From Microbacterium profundi (GTDB lineage: Bacteria; Actinomycetota; Actinomycetes; Actinomycetales; Microbacteriaceae), in contig NZ_JPSY01000001.1 in assembly GCF_000763375.1 (NCBI RefSeq), positions 496,001 to 560,000 on the forward strand: a DNA stretch of 64,000 nucleotides, read 5' to 3'. How positions within the stretch are numbered: position 1 is the stretch's first letter; each line of letters starts with the position of its first letter. Below, piece after piece: positions 8,696-16,513 of the stretch. The position numbers and the translations under genes are program-made. The notes below the pieces were generated by a model. It did no database searches. It was not told the DNA's origin and was given only the letters and a program-made list of their open reading frames with translations.

Positions 8696-10138
8696 ATGAG
8701 CGGCTCCGGCATCCATCTGACGACTCTCGGCCATCGCATCCGACACCATCGCGTGGCGAAGGGCTTCACCCTCGACGAGCTCGGCGCGCAGGTGGGCGTC
8801 GCCGGTTCGCAGCTGAGCCTGATCGAGAACGGCAAGCGCGAGCCCAAGCTCTCGCTCCTGCAGGCGATCGCCCAGGCCACCGCGACAGACGTCTCCGATC
8901 TCATCTCCGGCGAGCCTCCGAACCGTCGGGCGGCTCTGGAGATCGAGCTGGAGCACGCGCAGGCCAGTCCGGTGTTCCGCCAGCTGGGGGTCGCACCCGT
9001 GCGCGTCTCGAAGGGGATGCCTGACGAGACGATCGAGGCGATCCTCGGACTTCATCGCGAACTGCAGCGCCGCGAGCGCGAAGCCATCGCGACGCCCGAA
9101 GAGGCGCGACGTGCGAACACGGAGCTGAGACTGCGCATGCGGGCGCAGAACAATTACATCGGCGACATCGAGAAGCTCGCAGAAAAGCAGCTGAAGGCCG
9201 CCGGTCATGTCAGCGGCGCCCTGACCCACCGCACGGTGAGCATCATGGCGCAGAAGCTCGGCTTCGAGCTCCTCTACGTCAACGATCTGCCCCACTCCAC
9301 ACGCTCGGTGACCGATCTGGAGAACAGCCGTATCTACCTGCCACCGGCCTCGATCCCCGGCGGTCACGGGCTGCGCTCGATGGCGCTTCAGGCGATGGCG
9401 CATCGTCTGCTGGGGCACACGCCGCCGACCGATTACGCCGACTTCCTGCAGCAGCGCCTGGAGATCAATTACTTCGCGGCGAGCTGCCTGGTGCCAGAGA
9501 CGGCGGGCGTTGCCTTCCTGCAGCAGGCCAAGAAGGATCGCAACCTCGCGGTCGAGGATTTCCGTGACGCATTCGGAGTCACGCACGAGGCGGCCGGAAT
9601 GCGGATGACGAACCTCATGACCGAGCACCTCGGCATGAAACTGCACTTCCTCCGCGTCGACGAGACGGGCGCGATCACACGAGTGTACGAGAACGACGAC
9701 CTTCCGCTGCCGATGGATGTGACCGGCGCGGTCGAGGGTCAGCCGGTGTGCCGGAAGTTCCAGGCGCGCGCCGCGTTCACGCAGCAGAACCGCACGACGG
9801 AGCACCATCAGTACACCGACACCCCCTCCGGCACGTTCTGGTGCGCGACGCAGACCGGGGCCGCCAGCGACGGCGAGTTCTCGGTCACCGTGGGAGTCCC
9901 GTTCGATGACGCGCGCTGGTGGCGTGGTCGGGAGACGACAGATCGCGCCGCGTCGACCTGCCCGGATGAGGCATGCTGCCGCCGTCCCGCCCCCGAGCTC
10001 GCGGATCGATGGAGCGCCAAGGCATGGCCGAGCGCCCGCGTGCACACGCACATGTTCTCACCGCTCCCCCGTGGCGCGTTCCCCGGAGTCGACGAGAACG
10101 AGGTGTACACGTTCCTCGCCCGGCACGCGGCGGAGTGA
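8696..10138 (+). CDS. ramB: RamB/ScfR-family transcriptional regulator
   Basis: A 480-residue regulator of the short-chain fatty acyl regulator family, which includes Corynebacterium RamB and mycobacterial PrpR. An N-terminal Xre-type helix-turn-helix spans about residues 10-65 (LDELGAQVGVAGSQLSLIENG). A long central IrrE-like domain follows, with the YFAASCLVP segment. The C-terminal DUF2083-type domain contains conserved cysteines (CRKF, FWCATQTG, CCRRP), which in PrpR relatives bind an iron-sulfur cluster. A -10-like TATGCT (8684-8689) lies exactly 6 bp before the ATG, which suggests a leaderless mRNA. Divergence from pckG points to carbon-source (acetate/propionate, gluconeogenesis) control. 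The symbol is by family; the effector is unknown. Confidence 0.85.
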   Translation: MSGSGIHLTTLGHRIRHHRVAKGFTLDELGAQVGVAGSQLSLIENGKREPKLSLLQAIAQATATDVSDLISGEPPNRRAALEIELEHAQASPVFRQLGVAPVRVSKGMPDETIEAILGLHRELQRREREAIATPEEARRANTELRLRMRAQNNYIGDIEKLAEKQLKAAGHVSGALTHRTVSIMAQKLGFELLYVNDLPHSTRSVTDLENSRIYLPPASIPGGHGLRSMALQAMAHRLLGHTPPTDYADFLQQRLEINYFAASCLVPETAGVAFLQQAKKDRNLAVEDFRDAFGVTHEAAGMRMTNLMTEHLGMKLHFLRVDETGAITRVYENDDLPLPMDVTGAVEGQPVCRKFQARAAFTQQNRTTEHHQYTDTPSGTFWCATQTGAASDGEFSVTVGVPFDDARWWRGRETTDRAASTCPDEACCRRPAPELADRWSAKAWPSARVHTHMFSPLPRGAFPGVDENEVYTFLARHAAE

Positions 10139-10174
10139 GTGGCCGGCACGCGCCGGGCGCGACGCCGGGTGCGG

Positions 10175-11248
10175 TCAGCCCGCGATGAAGGCCGCGTAGC
10201 GGTCGAGTGCAGCGGCGACGTCGGCATCGCCGGCGGCAGCGGCTGTCAGCAGCTCGGGCACGGGGTCATCGGTGTGCCGTCCGACAGCGGTGGAGTGCCG
10301 CCAGGTGCCGACGACGATGCCGTCTGCGACGAGGATCGGGCGCACCATCCCGTTCTTCCCCGGTCCGATCGCCGTCAGCAGCTCTGGTGGGCACGCGACA
10401 GTGCGATCGGTGTACGAGATGTAGTACTCCTCGAACGATCCGAGCGCGATCACGGTGGGGGCTGCCGTGCTTCGCCTTGGCATCGAGCTCGCGGCGAACA
10501 TCCCCTCATCGATCTGGCGGATGCGCACGTCATCGGCGGAAGCGGCGGCCGCCGAGCGTGCGGCGCCGAGCGTGATACCGGCCCACCACGCGAAGTCCTC
10601 GGCGGTGGCGGGGCCATGACCGAGGATGTATCGCACGAACATCTCCGCAGCGGGATCGCTCGGAGCTGCGGATTCGGGGATGTGCTCCTCAGCGAGGACG
10701 AACTGCTGGTCGCGCGACACACCTCCTGCACGCGCGACGATCGGCTCCTGGCACACGATGCCGCGCAGGGCGAGATTCTGCACCGCGAACAGACCGCGCT
10801 GCCCGCCCGGCTCGATCCCGGCTCTCTGCAGGACCTCGAACAGTTCGACGCGGGTGAGACCGTTGCCGCCGTTCAGAGCACCTCGGACGACCCGCTCGAC
10901 GGTCGCGAGTTCGTCGTCGCCCAGGCCGAGCTCCCGGTAGCGCGGCGCCGCCTTCTGCAGCTGCCGCTCCCCCGTCACCGTCAGCATCCAGGCGAGATCC
11001 TCAGCCGCGACGATGTGCAGGGTGCCGCGCTGCGTCCACGCGCGCACGAGGGCGCCGCGATTGAAGAGCCGATCGACACCGCTCAGCGTGGGCGCGCCTG
11101 ACGCCCGCGCAGCAAGCGCCCACCGTCCGGCCCAGAAATCCTGCGCCTGCACCGCGAGCATGTGGCGCGCAACATCGGCCGCAGAACGGGCCGGAGCCGT
11201 GAGCCGGTGCGAGCGCAGTCGCAGCGTGCGCAGCAGATGCGGATCCAT
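10175..11248 (-). CDS. AlkZ-like winged-helix DNA glycosylase family protein
   Basis: A 357-residue protein of the HTH_42 (former DUF1006) family, made of tandem winged-helix domains. The N-terminal block MLAVQAQDFWAGRWAL contains the QxQ motif that is catalytic in Streptomyces AlkZ and E. coli YcaQ, enzymes that remove bulky alkylated bases or unhook interstrand crosslinks. A TQRGTLHIV segment and a C-terminal RPILVADGIVVGTW strand complete the usual pattern. The start is an ATG at 11248 preceded by AGGATGG. It is divergent from the HAD gene with only 50 bp between, so the promoters are close. In antibiotic producers, relatives give self-resistance; no biosynthetic cluster is seen here, so general repair is more likely. 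Confidence 0.82.
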   Translation of the reverse strand: MDPHLLRTLRLRSHRLTAPARSAADVARHMLAVQAQDFWAGRWALAARASGAPTLSGVDRLFNRGALVRAWTQRGTLHIVAAEDLAWMLTVTGERQLQKAAPRYRELGLGDDELATVERVVRGALNGGNGLTRVELFEVLQRAGIEPGGQRGLFAVQNLALRGIVCQEPIVARAGGVSRDQQFVLAEEHIPESAAPSDPAAEMFVRYILGHGPATAEDFAWWAGITLGAARSAAAASADDVRIRQIDEGMFAASSMPRRSTAAPTVIALGSFEEYYISYTDRTVACPPELLTAIGPGKNGMVRPILVADGIVVGTWRHSTAVGRHTDDPVPELLTAAAAGDADVAAALDRYAAFIAG

Positions 11249-11298
11249 GACTCCATCCTGCCGCGTGCCTCCGACGTTCGCCGGGATAGCCTGAATGC

Positions 11299-11949
11299 AT
11301 GACGACGACCATCACTGCGCGCGCTGTCCTTCTCGATATGGACGGCACGCTCGTCGACTCCACCGCCGTCGTCGAACGTCTGTGGCTGGAGTGGGCCGAG
11401 CCGCACGGACTCGACCGCGAGACCGTGCTGAAGACCGTGCACGGTCGTCAGGGCTGGCAGAGCATGGCGATCCTCCTTCCCGAGCGCGATCAGGCCATCA
11501 ACCGCGAGGAGAACCAGCGGATGCTGGCGAGGGAGAGCGCCGACACCGACGGCGTCATCGCGATCCCCGGCGCCGCTGACCTGCTCCGATCGTTGCAGGA
11601 CATGCCGCACGCGATCGTCACCTCAGCCGACATCGCCCTCATGACGGCGCGGATGGGGGCGGCTCGACTGCCCGTCACTGAACTCGCCATCACCGCCGAG
11701 CATGTCTCTCACAGCAAGCCAGACCCCGAGGGCTTCCTGCTCGCAGCATCCGCCCTGGGCGTCGACCCGGCCGACTGCGTCGTGTTCGAGGACTCAGGTG
11801 CCGGCATCCAGGCGGGAGTCGACGCCGGCATGACCGTGATCGGCGTCGGTCCGCACGCGCCGTCGTTCGCGCCGGCGCATCACGTCGACGACCTCACCCG
11901 GATCGCGATCGTACCCGCCGGCGAAGGATTCGAGATCCGGATCAACTGA
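11299..11949 (+). CDS. HAD-superfamily sugar-phosphate phosphatase
   Basis: A 216-residue HAD subfamily IA phosphatase. Motif I is LLDMDGTLVDS with the nucleophile Asp14 and general acid Asp16, motif II is the Ser/Thr of IVTSAD, the motif III lysine is in HSKPDPEGF, and motif IV is VFEDSGAGIQAG. The pattern resembles YfbT/YniC-type phosphatases of small sugar phosphates. A -10-like TAGCCT (11287-11292) ends 6 bp before the ATG and there is no ribosome site, so the mRNA is probably leaderless. The last 8 bp overlap the end of convergent murQ. The substrate is not determined by sequence; its position next to the MurNAc salvage genes may be coincidental. Confidence 0.88.
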   Translation: MTTTITARAVLLDMDGTLVDSTAVVERLWLEWAEPHGLDRETVLKTVHGRQGWQSMAILLPERDQAINREENQRMLARESADTDGVIAIPGAADLLRSLQDMPHAIVTSADIALMTARMGAARLPVTELAITAEHVSHSKPDPEGFLLAASALGVDPADCVVFEDSGAGIQAGVDAGMTVIGVGPHAPSFAPAHHVDDLTRIAIVPAGEGFEIRIN

Positions 11950-12886
11950 GCGCGGCGATCGCCTCACGCAGGATGCCGTCGGCTTCGGCCAGCGCGACCT
12001 TCGCACGCTTCGCATCGGCTCCGCTGGCGAGGATGAGAAGTGCGAGCTTCACCGAGCCGTCCGCCGCTCTCAGTGCTGCTGAAGCCTCGTCGACCCCGAC
12101 GCCGGCGAGCTGCGTCACTGTGCGCACCGATCGGGCGTGCAGCTTCTCGTTGGTCGCGAGCAGATCGACCATGACCCCGCGATAGGTCTTGCCGAGCTTG
12201 ATCATCGACAGCGTGGTGAGCATGTTCACGACGAGCTTCTGCGCCGTTCCCGCCTTCAGCCGCGTGGAGCCGGAGATGAACTCCGGACCTGTCACGACCT
12301 CGATCGCGATCTCTGCGGCGACGCCGATCGCGGAGTCGGCGTTCGACGCGATCGCGACGGTGAGCGCGCCGATGCCGCGGGCGTACTCCAGTCCACCGAC
12401 GACGTACGGCGTGCGGCCGGATGCGGAGATGCCGACGACCGTGTCATGAGCGTTCAGTTCGAGTCCGCGCAGCGACGTCTCGGCGGCCTGGGCATCGTCC
12501 TCGGCGTTCTCGACAGCAGCGCGGATCGCAGTCTCACCGCCCGCGATGAGGCCGACGACCATCGAGGGGTCTGTGCCGAATGTCGGCGGGCACTCGCTGG
12601 CGTCGAGCACTCCCACTCGTCCCGCCGTTCCTGCGCCGATGTAGATGAGACGACCGCCGCGACGGAATCGCTCAGCGATGCCGTCCACCGCCTGTGCGAT
12701 CTCGTCAGCGCGCTCCGCGACCGCGAGCGGCACGCGCTGATCCTCGGTGTTCATCCGGCGCACCAGCTCAGCGGTCGCGAGCAGATCGAGGTCGCCGCGC
12801 TCGGTCGTCGACGCCTCGGTGCCGAGGGACGACAGCTCCTCGAGCAGTTCTGCGAGGCGGGTCGAGCCGGTGTGGTCATTCAGCAC
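11942..12886 (-). CDS. murQ: N-acetylmuramic acid 6-phosphate etherase
   Basis: A 314-residue SIS-fold enzyme that cleaves the lactyl ether of MurNAc-6-phosphate to GlcNAc-6-phosphate and D-lactate in murein recycling. It carries the family block GAGTAGRVGVLDASECPPTFG with catalytic Glu98, and GPEFISGSTRLKAGTAQK towards the C-terminus. I placed the start at GTG 12886 (VLNDHTGSTR) with GAAAGG upstream; the frame is open 52 codons further but only through the kinase gene. The start overlaps the end of the upstream kinase gene by 11 bp, so the two are co-translated. A third partner, the RpiR-type regulator, is divergent. Confidence 0.95.
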   Translation of the reverse strand: MLNDHTGSTRLAELLEELSSLGTEASTTERGDLDLLATAELVRRMNTEDQRVPLAVAERADEIAQAVDGIAERFRRGGRLIYIGAGTAGRVGVLDASECPPTFGTDPSMVVGLIAGGETAIRAAVENAEDDAQAAETSLRGLELNAHDTVVGISASGRTPYVVGGLEYARGIGALTVAIASNADSAIGVAAEIAIEVVTGPEFISGSTRLKAGTAQKLVVNMLTTLSMIKLGKTYRGVMVDLLATNEKLHARSVRTVTQLAGVGVDEASAALRAADGSVKLALLILASGADAKRAKVALAEADGILREAIAALS

Positions 12887-13775
12887 GGTGCACGTACCTT
12901 TCGTGGGGCATGTCGGTGTGGTGCGCGAGGAGCGCGGCGCCGTCGAGGGCATCGCCGACGGCGGGCACGATCGTGCGACCGGCGGTGGTGAGGGATCGCT
13001 CGAGTTCGGCGCGGAACCAGGGGTGGTCGGTGAGCCCGCCATGGATCGCGACGTCGTCGGCGCGATCGGATGCGGCGAGAGCGGATGCGGTGAGCAGGCG
13101 CACGGCTTCGGCGGCGATGTCCGACGCGACGATGTCGCCCGCCGCGGCGGCGTCGAGCACGAGCGGGGCGAGGGTCGCCAACTGACGCGCGGTCGGAATC
13201 TCGCCCGCCAGCCAGGTGATGGGATCGGGATGCGGTGCGATGTGCGCGCGGACGGCGCTGGTCAGCACGGTTTCCTGGCCGAGCGCGTCGCGGGTCCGCA
13301 GTACGGCACGCGCGCCTTCGCGGCCGATCCACGAGCCGCTGCCGAAGTCGCCGAGGTCCGGACCCCATCCGTCGACGAGACGCAGGCCGTCTTCATCCAC
13401 CCCGAGCGCCACGGCGCCGGTGCCGGCGATGAGCAGCGTGCCTGGTGCACCCTGAAGCGCCCCGGCGTGCGCGGTCACGACGTCGGAGGTCACGGCGACA
13501 CGCGCGCCGGTCGCGTCGGACAGGGAACGTGCGAGAGTGGCCGCGGCATCCGGTGCGGTCAACGCGCCCGCTGCGCCGACTCCGATGCTCTCCACACCGT
13601 CCGTCTTCGCGAGCAGAGGCAGGATCGCGGCTACAGCGGTCGCGACGCCGTCGATGCTCGCGAGACCCGGTGTGCCGGCATCCGTGTACGTCTCACGACC
13701 GTCGAGCGTGGTGACGGAGACGCGGCAGCGGGATTTGCCGAGGTCGACGGCCGCTGTCCTGTGTTCGATCGGCAT
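12876..13775 (-). CDS. BadF/BadG-type N-acetylglucosamine/MurNAc kinase
   Basis: A 299-residue ATPase of the BadF/BadG/BcrA/BcrD fold, which includes NagK and clostridial MurK. An AAVDLGKSRCRV phosphate-1 motif lies near residue 10, the adenosine and phosphate-2 loops are in LLIAGTGAVALG and GWGPDLGDFGSGSWIGREG, and a DDVAIHGGLTD segment lies near the C-terminus. MurK phosphorylates MurNAc and GlcNAc at O6, which would make the direct substrate for the MurQ encoded immediately downstream (11-bp overlap). No PTS gene is adjacent, so cytosolic phosphorylation of an imported free amino sugar is the simplest reading. Whether MurNAc or GlcNAc is preferred is unknown. Confidence 0.85.
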   Translation of the reverse strand: MPIEHRTAAVDLGKSRCRVSVTTLDGRETYTDAGTPGLASIDGVATAVAAILPLLAKTDGVESIGVGAAGALTAPDAAATLARSLSDATGARVAVTSDVVTAHAGALQGAPGTLLIAGTGAVALGVDEDGLRLVDGWGPDLGDFGSGSWIGREGARAVLRTRDALGQETVLTSAVRAHIAPHPDPITWLAGEIPTARQLATLAPLVLDAAAAGDIVASDIAAEAVRLLTASALAASDRADDVAIHGGLTDHPWFRAELERSLTTAGRTIVPAVGDALDGAALLAHHTDMPHERYVHRAE

Positions 13776-13805
13776 CTCTCCACTTTCGCGTCGGCTCGGG
13801 GTACG

Positions 13806-13845
13806 TTTCGGAAAGAGTCTACAGTTGGCGCTATCGTTCTGAAAA
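13806..13845. promoter_or_regulatory. Candidate MurR operator pair
   Basis: Two related dyads lie in the divergent region between the kinase and regulator genes: TTTCGGAAA (13806-13814) and TTCTGAAAA (13837-13845). They share the pattern TTCNGAA and start 31 bp apart, three helical turns, so a dimeric repressor could bind both on one face. The surrounding 14-mers match at 10 positions, and all differences are transitions. Placement in the only intergenic region of the cluster supports a MurR/RpiR site. This is inference from symmetry alone. Confidence 0.4.
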
Positions 13846-13910
13846 GAATTTACCGGAACGCCCTGGTCCGCACTCGCGACATGCGGCGATCCCCTACCGG
13901 AGGAGAGTGG

Positions 13911-14768
13911 ATGAGCATCCAGTCGACGATCGAAGCCGCCGTGTCGACCCTTCCGCCATCACTCGCCCGCGTCGCCGCGGTGATACGGGAGAATCCGTCC
14001 ATCGTCATCGACATGACGATCAATGAGCTCGCCAACGCCTGCAGCACGTCCGTCGCCTCCGTGGTGCGGTTCTGCCGCGCCATCGGGTTCAGCGGATACG
14101 CCCCTCTGCGCATGGCGCTCGCTACCGAGCTCGGCAAGGAGGCCGCGCAGTTCTCCCCACGAGGGGCGTTCGGTTCCGAGATCTCGGACGAGGACTCGCT
14201 GCCTGAGGCCGTGTCGAAACTCGCCGCTCTCGAACTCCTCGCGATCGAGGAGACCGTCGCACAACTCGACTTCGACGTGCTCGAGGCCGCGATCACCGAC
14301 ATCGACGGAGCCGAGCGCATCCTGCTCTATGGAATCGGAGCCAGCCAGTTCGTCGCCGAAGACCTCGCGCACAAGCTGCTGCGGGTCGGGCGCAATGCGC
14401 ATGTGCTCACAGATCCGCACGAGGCGATCGCCGCGACGGTGCTGAATGCAGGACCGACCGTCGCGGTCGGATTCTCGCACTCAGGCGTCACCCCGGAGAC
14501 GCTGCGCTTCCTGCGCACCGCCGGCGACAACGGTGCGGCGACGATCGCCGTGACCTCGGCGAAGGGCTCGCCGCTCGCCGACGCCGCAGATCACGCTCTC
14601 TTCACCGAAGTGCGGGAGTCCACCTTCCGTGCCGGCGCCATGGTCAGTCGCATCGCTCAGCTCTCACTTGTGGACTGCCTGTTCATCGGAGTGGCCAAGC
14701 GGCGCTTCGCCGAGACGGTGGATGCTCTGCAGCGCACCCGCGAAGCGACGCGCGCACTGCGTGACTGA
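13911..14768 (+). CDS. RpiR/MurR-family transcriptional regulator
   Basis: A 285-residue regulator with an N-terminal HTH_6 domain (about residues 5-80, with TINELANACSTSVASVVRFC) and a C-terminal SIS sugar-phosphate-binding domain (GIGASQFVAEDLAHKLLRVG and VGFSHSGVTPETL). The start is the ATG at 13911, directly after GGAGGAG; the open frame extends nearly 400 codons upstream through antisense of the murQ-kinase genes and is not coding there. Divergent from the MurNAc kinase-murQ operon, it is the expected sensor, most likely of MurNAc-6-phosphate. Two TTCNGAA dyads in the shared promoter region are candidate binding sites. Confidence 0.9.
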   Translation: MSIQSTIEAAVSTLPPSLARVAAVIRENPSIVIDMTINELANACSTSVASVVRFCRAIGFSGYAPLRMALATELGKEAAQFSPRGAFGSEISDEDSLPEAVSKLAALELLAIEETVAQLDFDVLEAAITDIDGAERILLYGIGASQFVAEDLAHKLLRVGRNAHVLTDPHEAIAATVLNAGPTVAVGFSHSGVTPETLRFLRTAGDNGAATIAVTSAKGSPLADAADHALFTEVRESTFRAGAMVSRIAQLSLVDCLFIGVAKRRFAETVDALQRTREATRALRD

Positions 14769-14777
14769 CCTCTCGCG

Positions 14778-15917
14778 TCAGGGGCTGTCCTCAGAAGCGG
14801 CCGCGGGGGTCATCTCGGCGCCAGCCGCGGACACTTCCTCGGCAGCCCTGAGGAAGACGATGATCCAGCTGAAGATCAGTACGGCGGCGATCAACTCGAC
14901 AGCGGTCAGATTGTAGTAACCCGTCGCGAAGAACACGGCCAGCAGCACGATGACGGCGACGTACGCGTAGCCGAGCGCGATGAACACCTTGGAGATCGCC
15001 GGCAGCAACCACGGCAACGCGATCACGACCCCGGCGAACGCGACCGCCATCCCGGTGGCGACGGTGTTGTGCACCACAAAGAACGCGTCGACGGGGAATA
15101 TGCCCACGCAGGTGAGGAAGATGCCGATGAGGATCATCCCGATGCGCACGAGGCGGCGACCACGCGCATCCCTCGGCACATCGACGGGCAGCCCGGCGGT
15201 CGAGTAGCGCGCGATGGTGGTGATGATGATGCCCGCGACGATGAGAGTGCCGTTGAAGATCCAGGACGAATCGTTGCTCGCCATTCCGAGAGCCGAGAGG
15301 TTGTCCTGCCACCAGTGCTCGTCAGTAGCGGTGAGCATGCTGGCGAACGCGCCGACCACGAGGAATATCGCCAGCACGAGCGACAGCGACATCGGGGTGA
15401 GCGACACAGCGCTGAGGAAGCAGACGTACGCAGTCAATGCGAATGCGACGGCGACGAGCACCGCACCGGGGAAGGCGAAGACCGGCGCGTCGGTGAAGCT
15501 GCCGGCCAGGAGCGCCGCTATCCCCGCCCAGCCGAGGAGCGCGGTGACCGCATACGCGAGTGCGATGGCGGCGACGTCGTACCAGCGCAGTCGGTCATCG
15601 CGCATCGCGAGTCCGTCGCTGTGGATCACGCGTCGCCCCGGTCGCACGCCCAGACGCCCCAGCAACGCGGACAGCACCGCGACGACCGCCCCGCCGATCG
15701 AGGCGTATGTTCCGATCGAACGCGCACCGACGATCGACAACTCATGCCCCCAGAAGACGAAGATCGACACGAGGAATCCGACGACGAAGAACACCGCTCC
15801 CGCCAGGAGTGCTGCGGTCTCAAGCGAGAGCAGCGTCCCCTGCGCAGGGCGCAGCAGCGTCCGCCATGAGAACGATCGGGTTGCGTTCACCGAAGTGTCG
15901 ATCTCTTGCTCGCTCAC
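14778..15917 (-). CDS. DUF998-family membrane protein
   Basis: A 379-residue membrane protein with about ten hydrophobic segments. Family features include NDSSWIFNGTLIVAG and FPVDAFFVVHN, typical of DUF998 proteins, whose function is unknown. The GTG start at 15917 overlaps the stop of the upstream phosphoribosyltransferase by 4 bp (GTGA), so the pair is an operon. The frame continues 23 codons upstream, but that part lies inside the neighbour and is Pro/Arg-rich. The tail is Ala-rich and acidic. The tight coupling to a purine-type phosphoribosyltransferase recalls transporter-salvage pairs, but transport has not been shown for this family. Confidence 0.85.
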   Translation of the reverse strand: MSEQEIDTSVNATRSFSWRTLLRPAQGTLLSLETAALLAGAVFFVVGFLVSIFVFWGHELSIVGARSIGTYASIGGAVVAVLSALLGRLGVRPGRRVIHSDGLAMRDDRLRWYDVAAIALAYAVTALLGWAGIAALLAGSFTDAPVFAFPGAVLVAVAFALTAYVCFLSAVSLTPMSLSLVLAIFLVVGAFASMLTATDEHWWQDNLSALGMASNDSSWIFNGTLIVAGIIITTIARYSTAGLPVDVPRDARGRRLVRIGMILIGIFLTCVGIFPVDAFFVVHNTVATGMAVAFAGVVIALPWLLPAISKVFIALGYAYVAVIVLLAVFFATGYYNLTAVELIAAVLIFSWIIVFLRAAEEVSAAGAEMTPAAASEDSP

Positions 15918-16423
15918 GCCGTGGGCGGCAGACCGAGGTCTTCCTCGCGCACCGTGCCCTGGAACGACCACGGGAAGTTGATCCACAGATCCGTGTCCTT
16001 CCAGGCGTAGTCGGGCTGGATGATCGTCGACGGCTTGGTGTAGATCGTCACGGATCGCACCTCTGCACCCTTGGCCTGCAGCAGCTCGACCGCGAGCGCC
16101 AGTGTGCGACCGGAGTCTGCGACGTCGTCGACCAGCAGCACCCGGCGCCCGTCGAGGTACGCCATGTCGAGTTCGGGAGGCAGCACCTCGGGGGCGTCAA
16201 GGACCGTGCCGATGCCGGTGTAGAACTCCACGTTGATCGCGCCGCAGTTCTTCGATCCGAGACCATAGGCGATCGCGCCGGCCGGCAGCAGTCCACCGCG
16301 GGCGATCGCGACGACCACCTCCGGTTCGAAGCCGCTGGCGACGATGCTGCGCGCGAGATCTCGCGTCGCCGCCCCGAAGCCATCCCAGGTGAGTGTCTCG
16401 CGTTCGATCGCAGCATCCGTCAT
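15914..16423 (-). CDS. Phosphoribosyltransferase (purine salvage type)
   Basis: A 169-residue type I phosphoribosyltransferase that would join a purine base to PRPP in the cytosol. The PRPP-binding motif is VLLVDDVADSGRTL (about residues 95-108), and an AIARGGLLPAG loop lies near residue 40. The C-terminal segment PDYAWKDTDLWINFPW with its Trp/Phe stacking residues is typical of xanthine or hypoxanthine-guanine type enzymes such as Gpt. The base specificity cannot be fixed by eye. The gene is divergent from the ThDP enzyme and leads an overlapping pair with the DUF998 membrane protein. Confidence 0.88.
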   Translation of the reverse strand: MTDAAIERETLTWDGFGAATRDLARSIVASGFEPEVVVAIARGGLLPAGAIAYGLGSKNCGAINVEFYTGIGTVLDAPEVLPPELDMAYLDGRRVLLVDDVADSGRTLALAVELLQAKGAEVRSVTIYTKPSTIIQPDYAWKDTDLWINFPWSFQGTVREEDLGLPPTA

Positions 16424-16462
16424 CCTCCTATTGTGCCGGTAGAATCATCGGTGTCCGGACTC

Positions 16463-16498
16463 GCCCGAAAAGGGCGCCGGTGCCCGAAAAAGGGGCAC
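16463..16498. other. Tandem small hairpins in a divergent promoter
   Basis: Two adjacent hairpins of similar design, GCCC-GAAAA-GGGC (16463-16475) and GTGCCC-GAAAAAG-GGGCAC (16480-16498), lie between the phosphoribosyltransferase and the ThDP enzyme genes. A -10-like TAGAAT is at 16440-16445, so both would fall at the 5' end of the rightward transcript. They may be a leader structure or a protein-binding pair; the function is unknown. Confidence 0.35.
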
Positions 16499-16513
16499 GA
16501 AGCATTCGCTGCG

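Noticed and set aside
12747..13910. Long open frame upstream of the MurR gene on the plus strand
   Set aside because: It is antisense to murQ and the kinase gene, is Arg/Gly-rich, and has no homology pattern; the GGAGGAG-preceded ATG at 13911 is the true start.
15560..16513. Open frame extending the ThDP enzyme far upstream
   Set aside because: It crosses antisense through the DUF998 and phosphoribosyltransferase genes with Arg-rich, low-complexity translation, which is typical of high-GC shadow frames.
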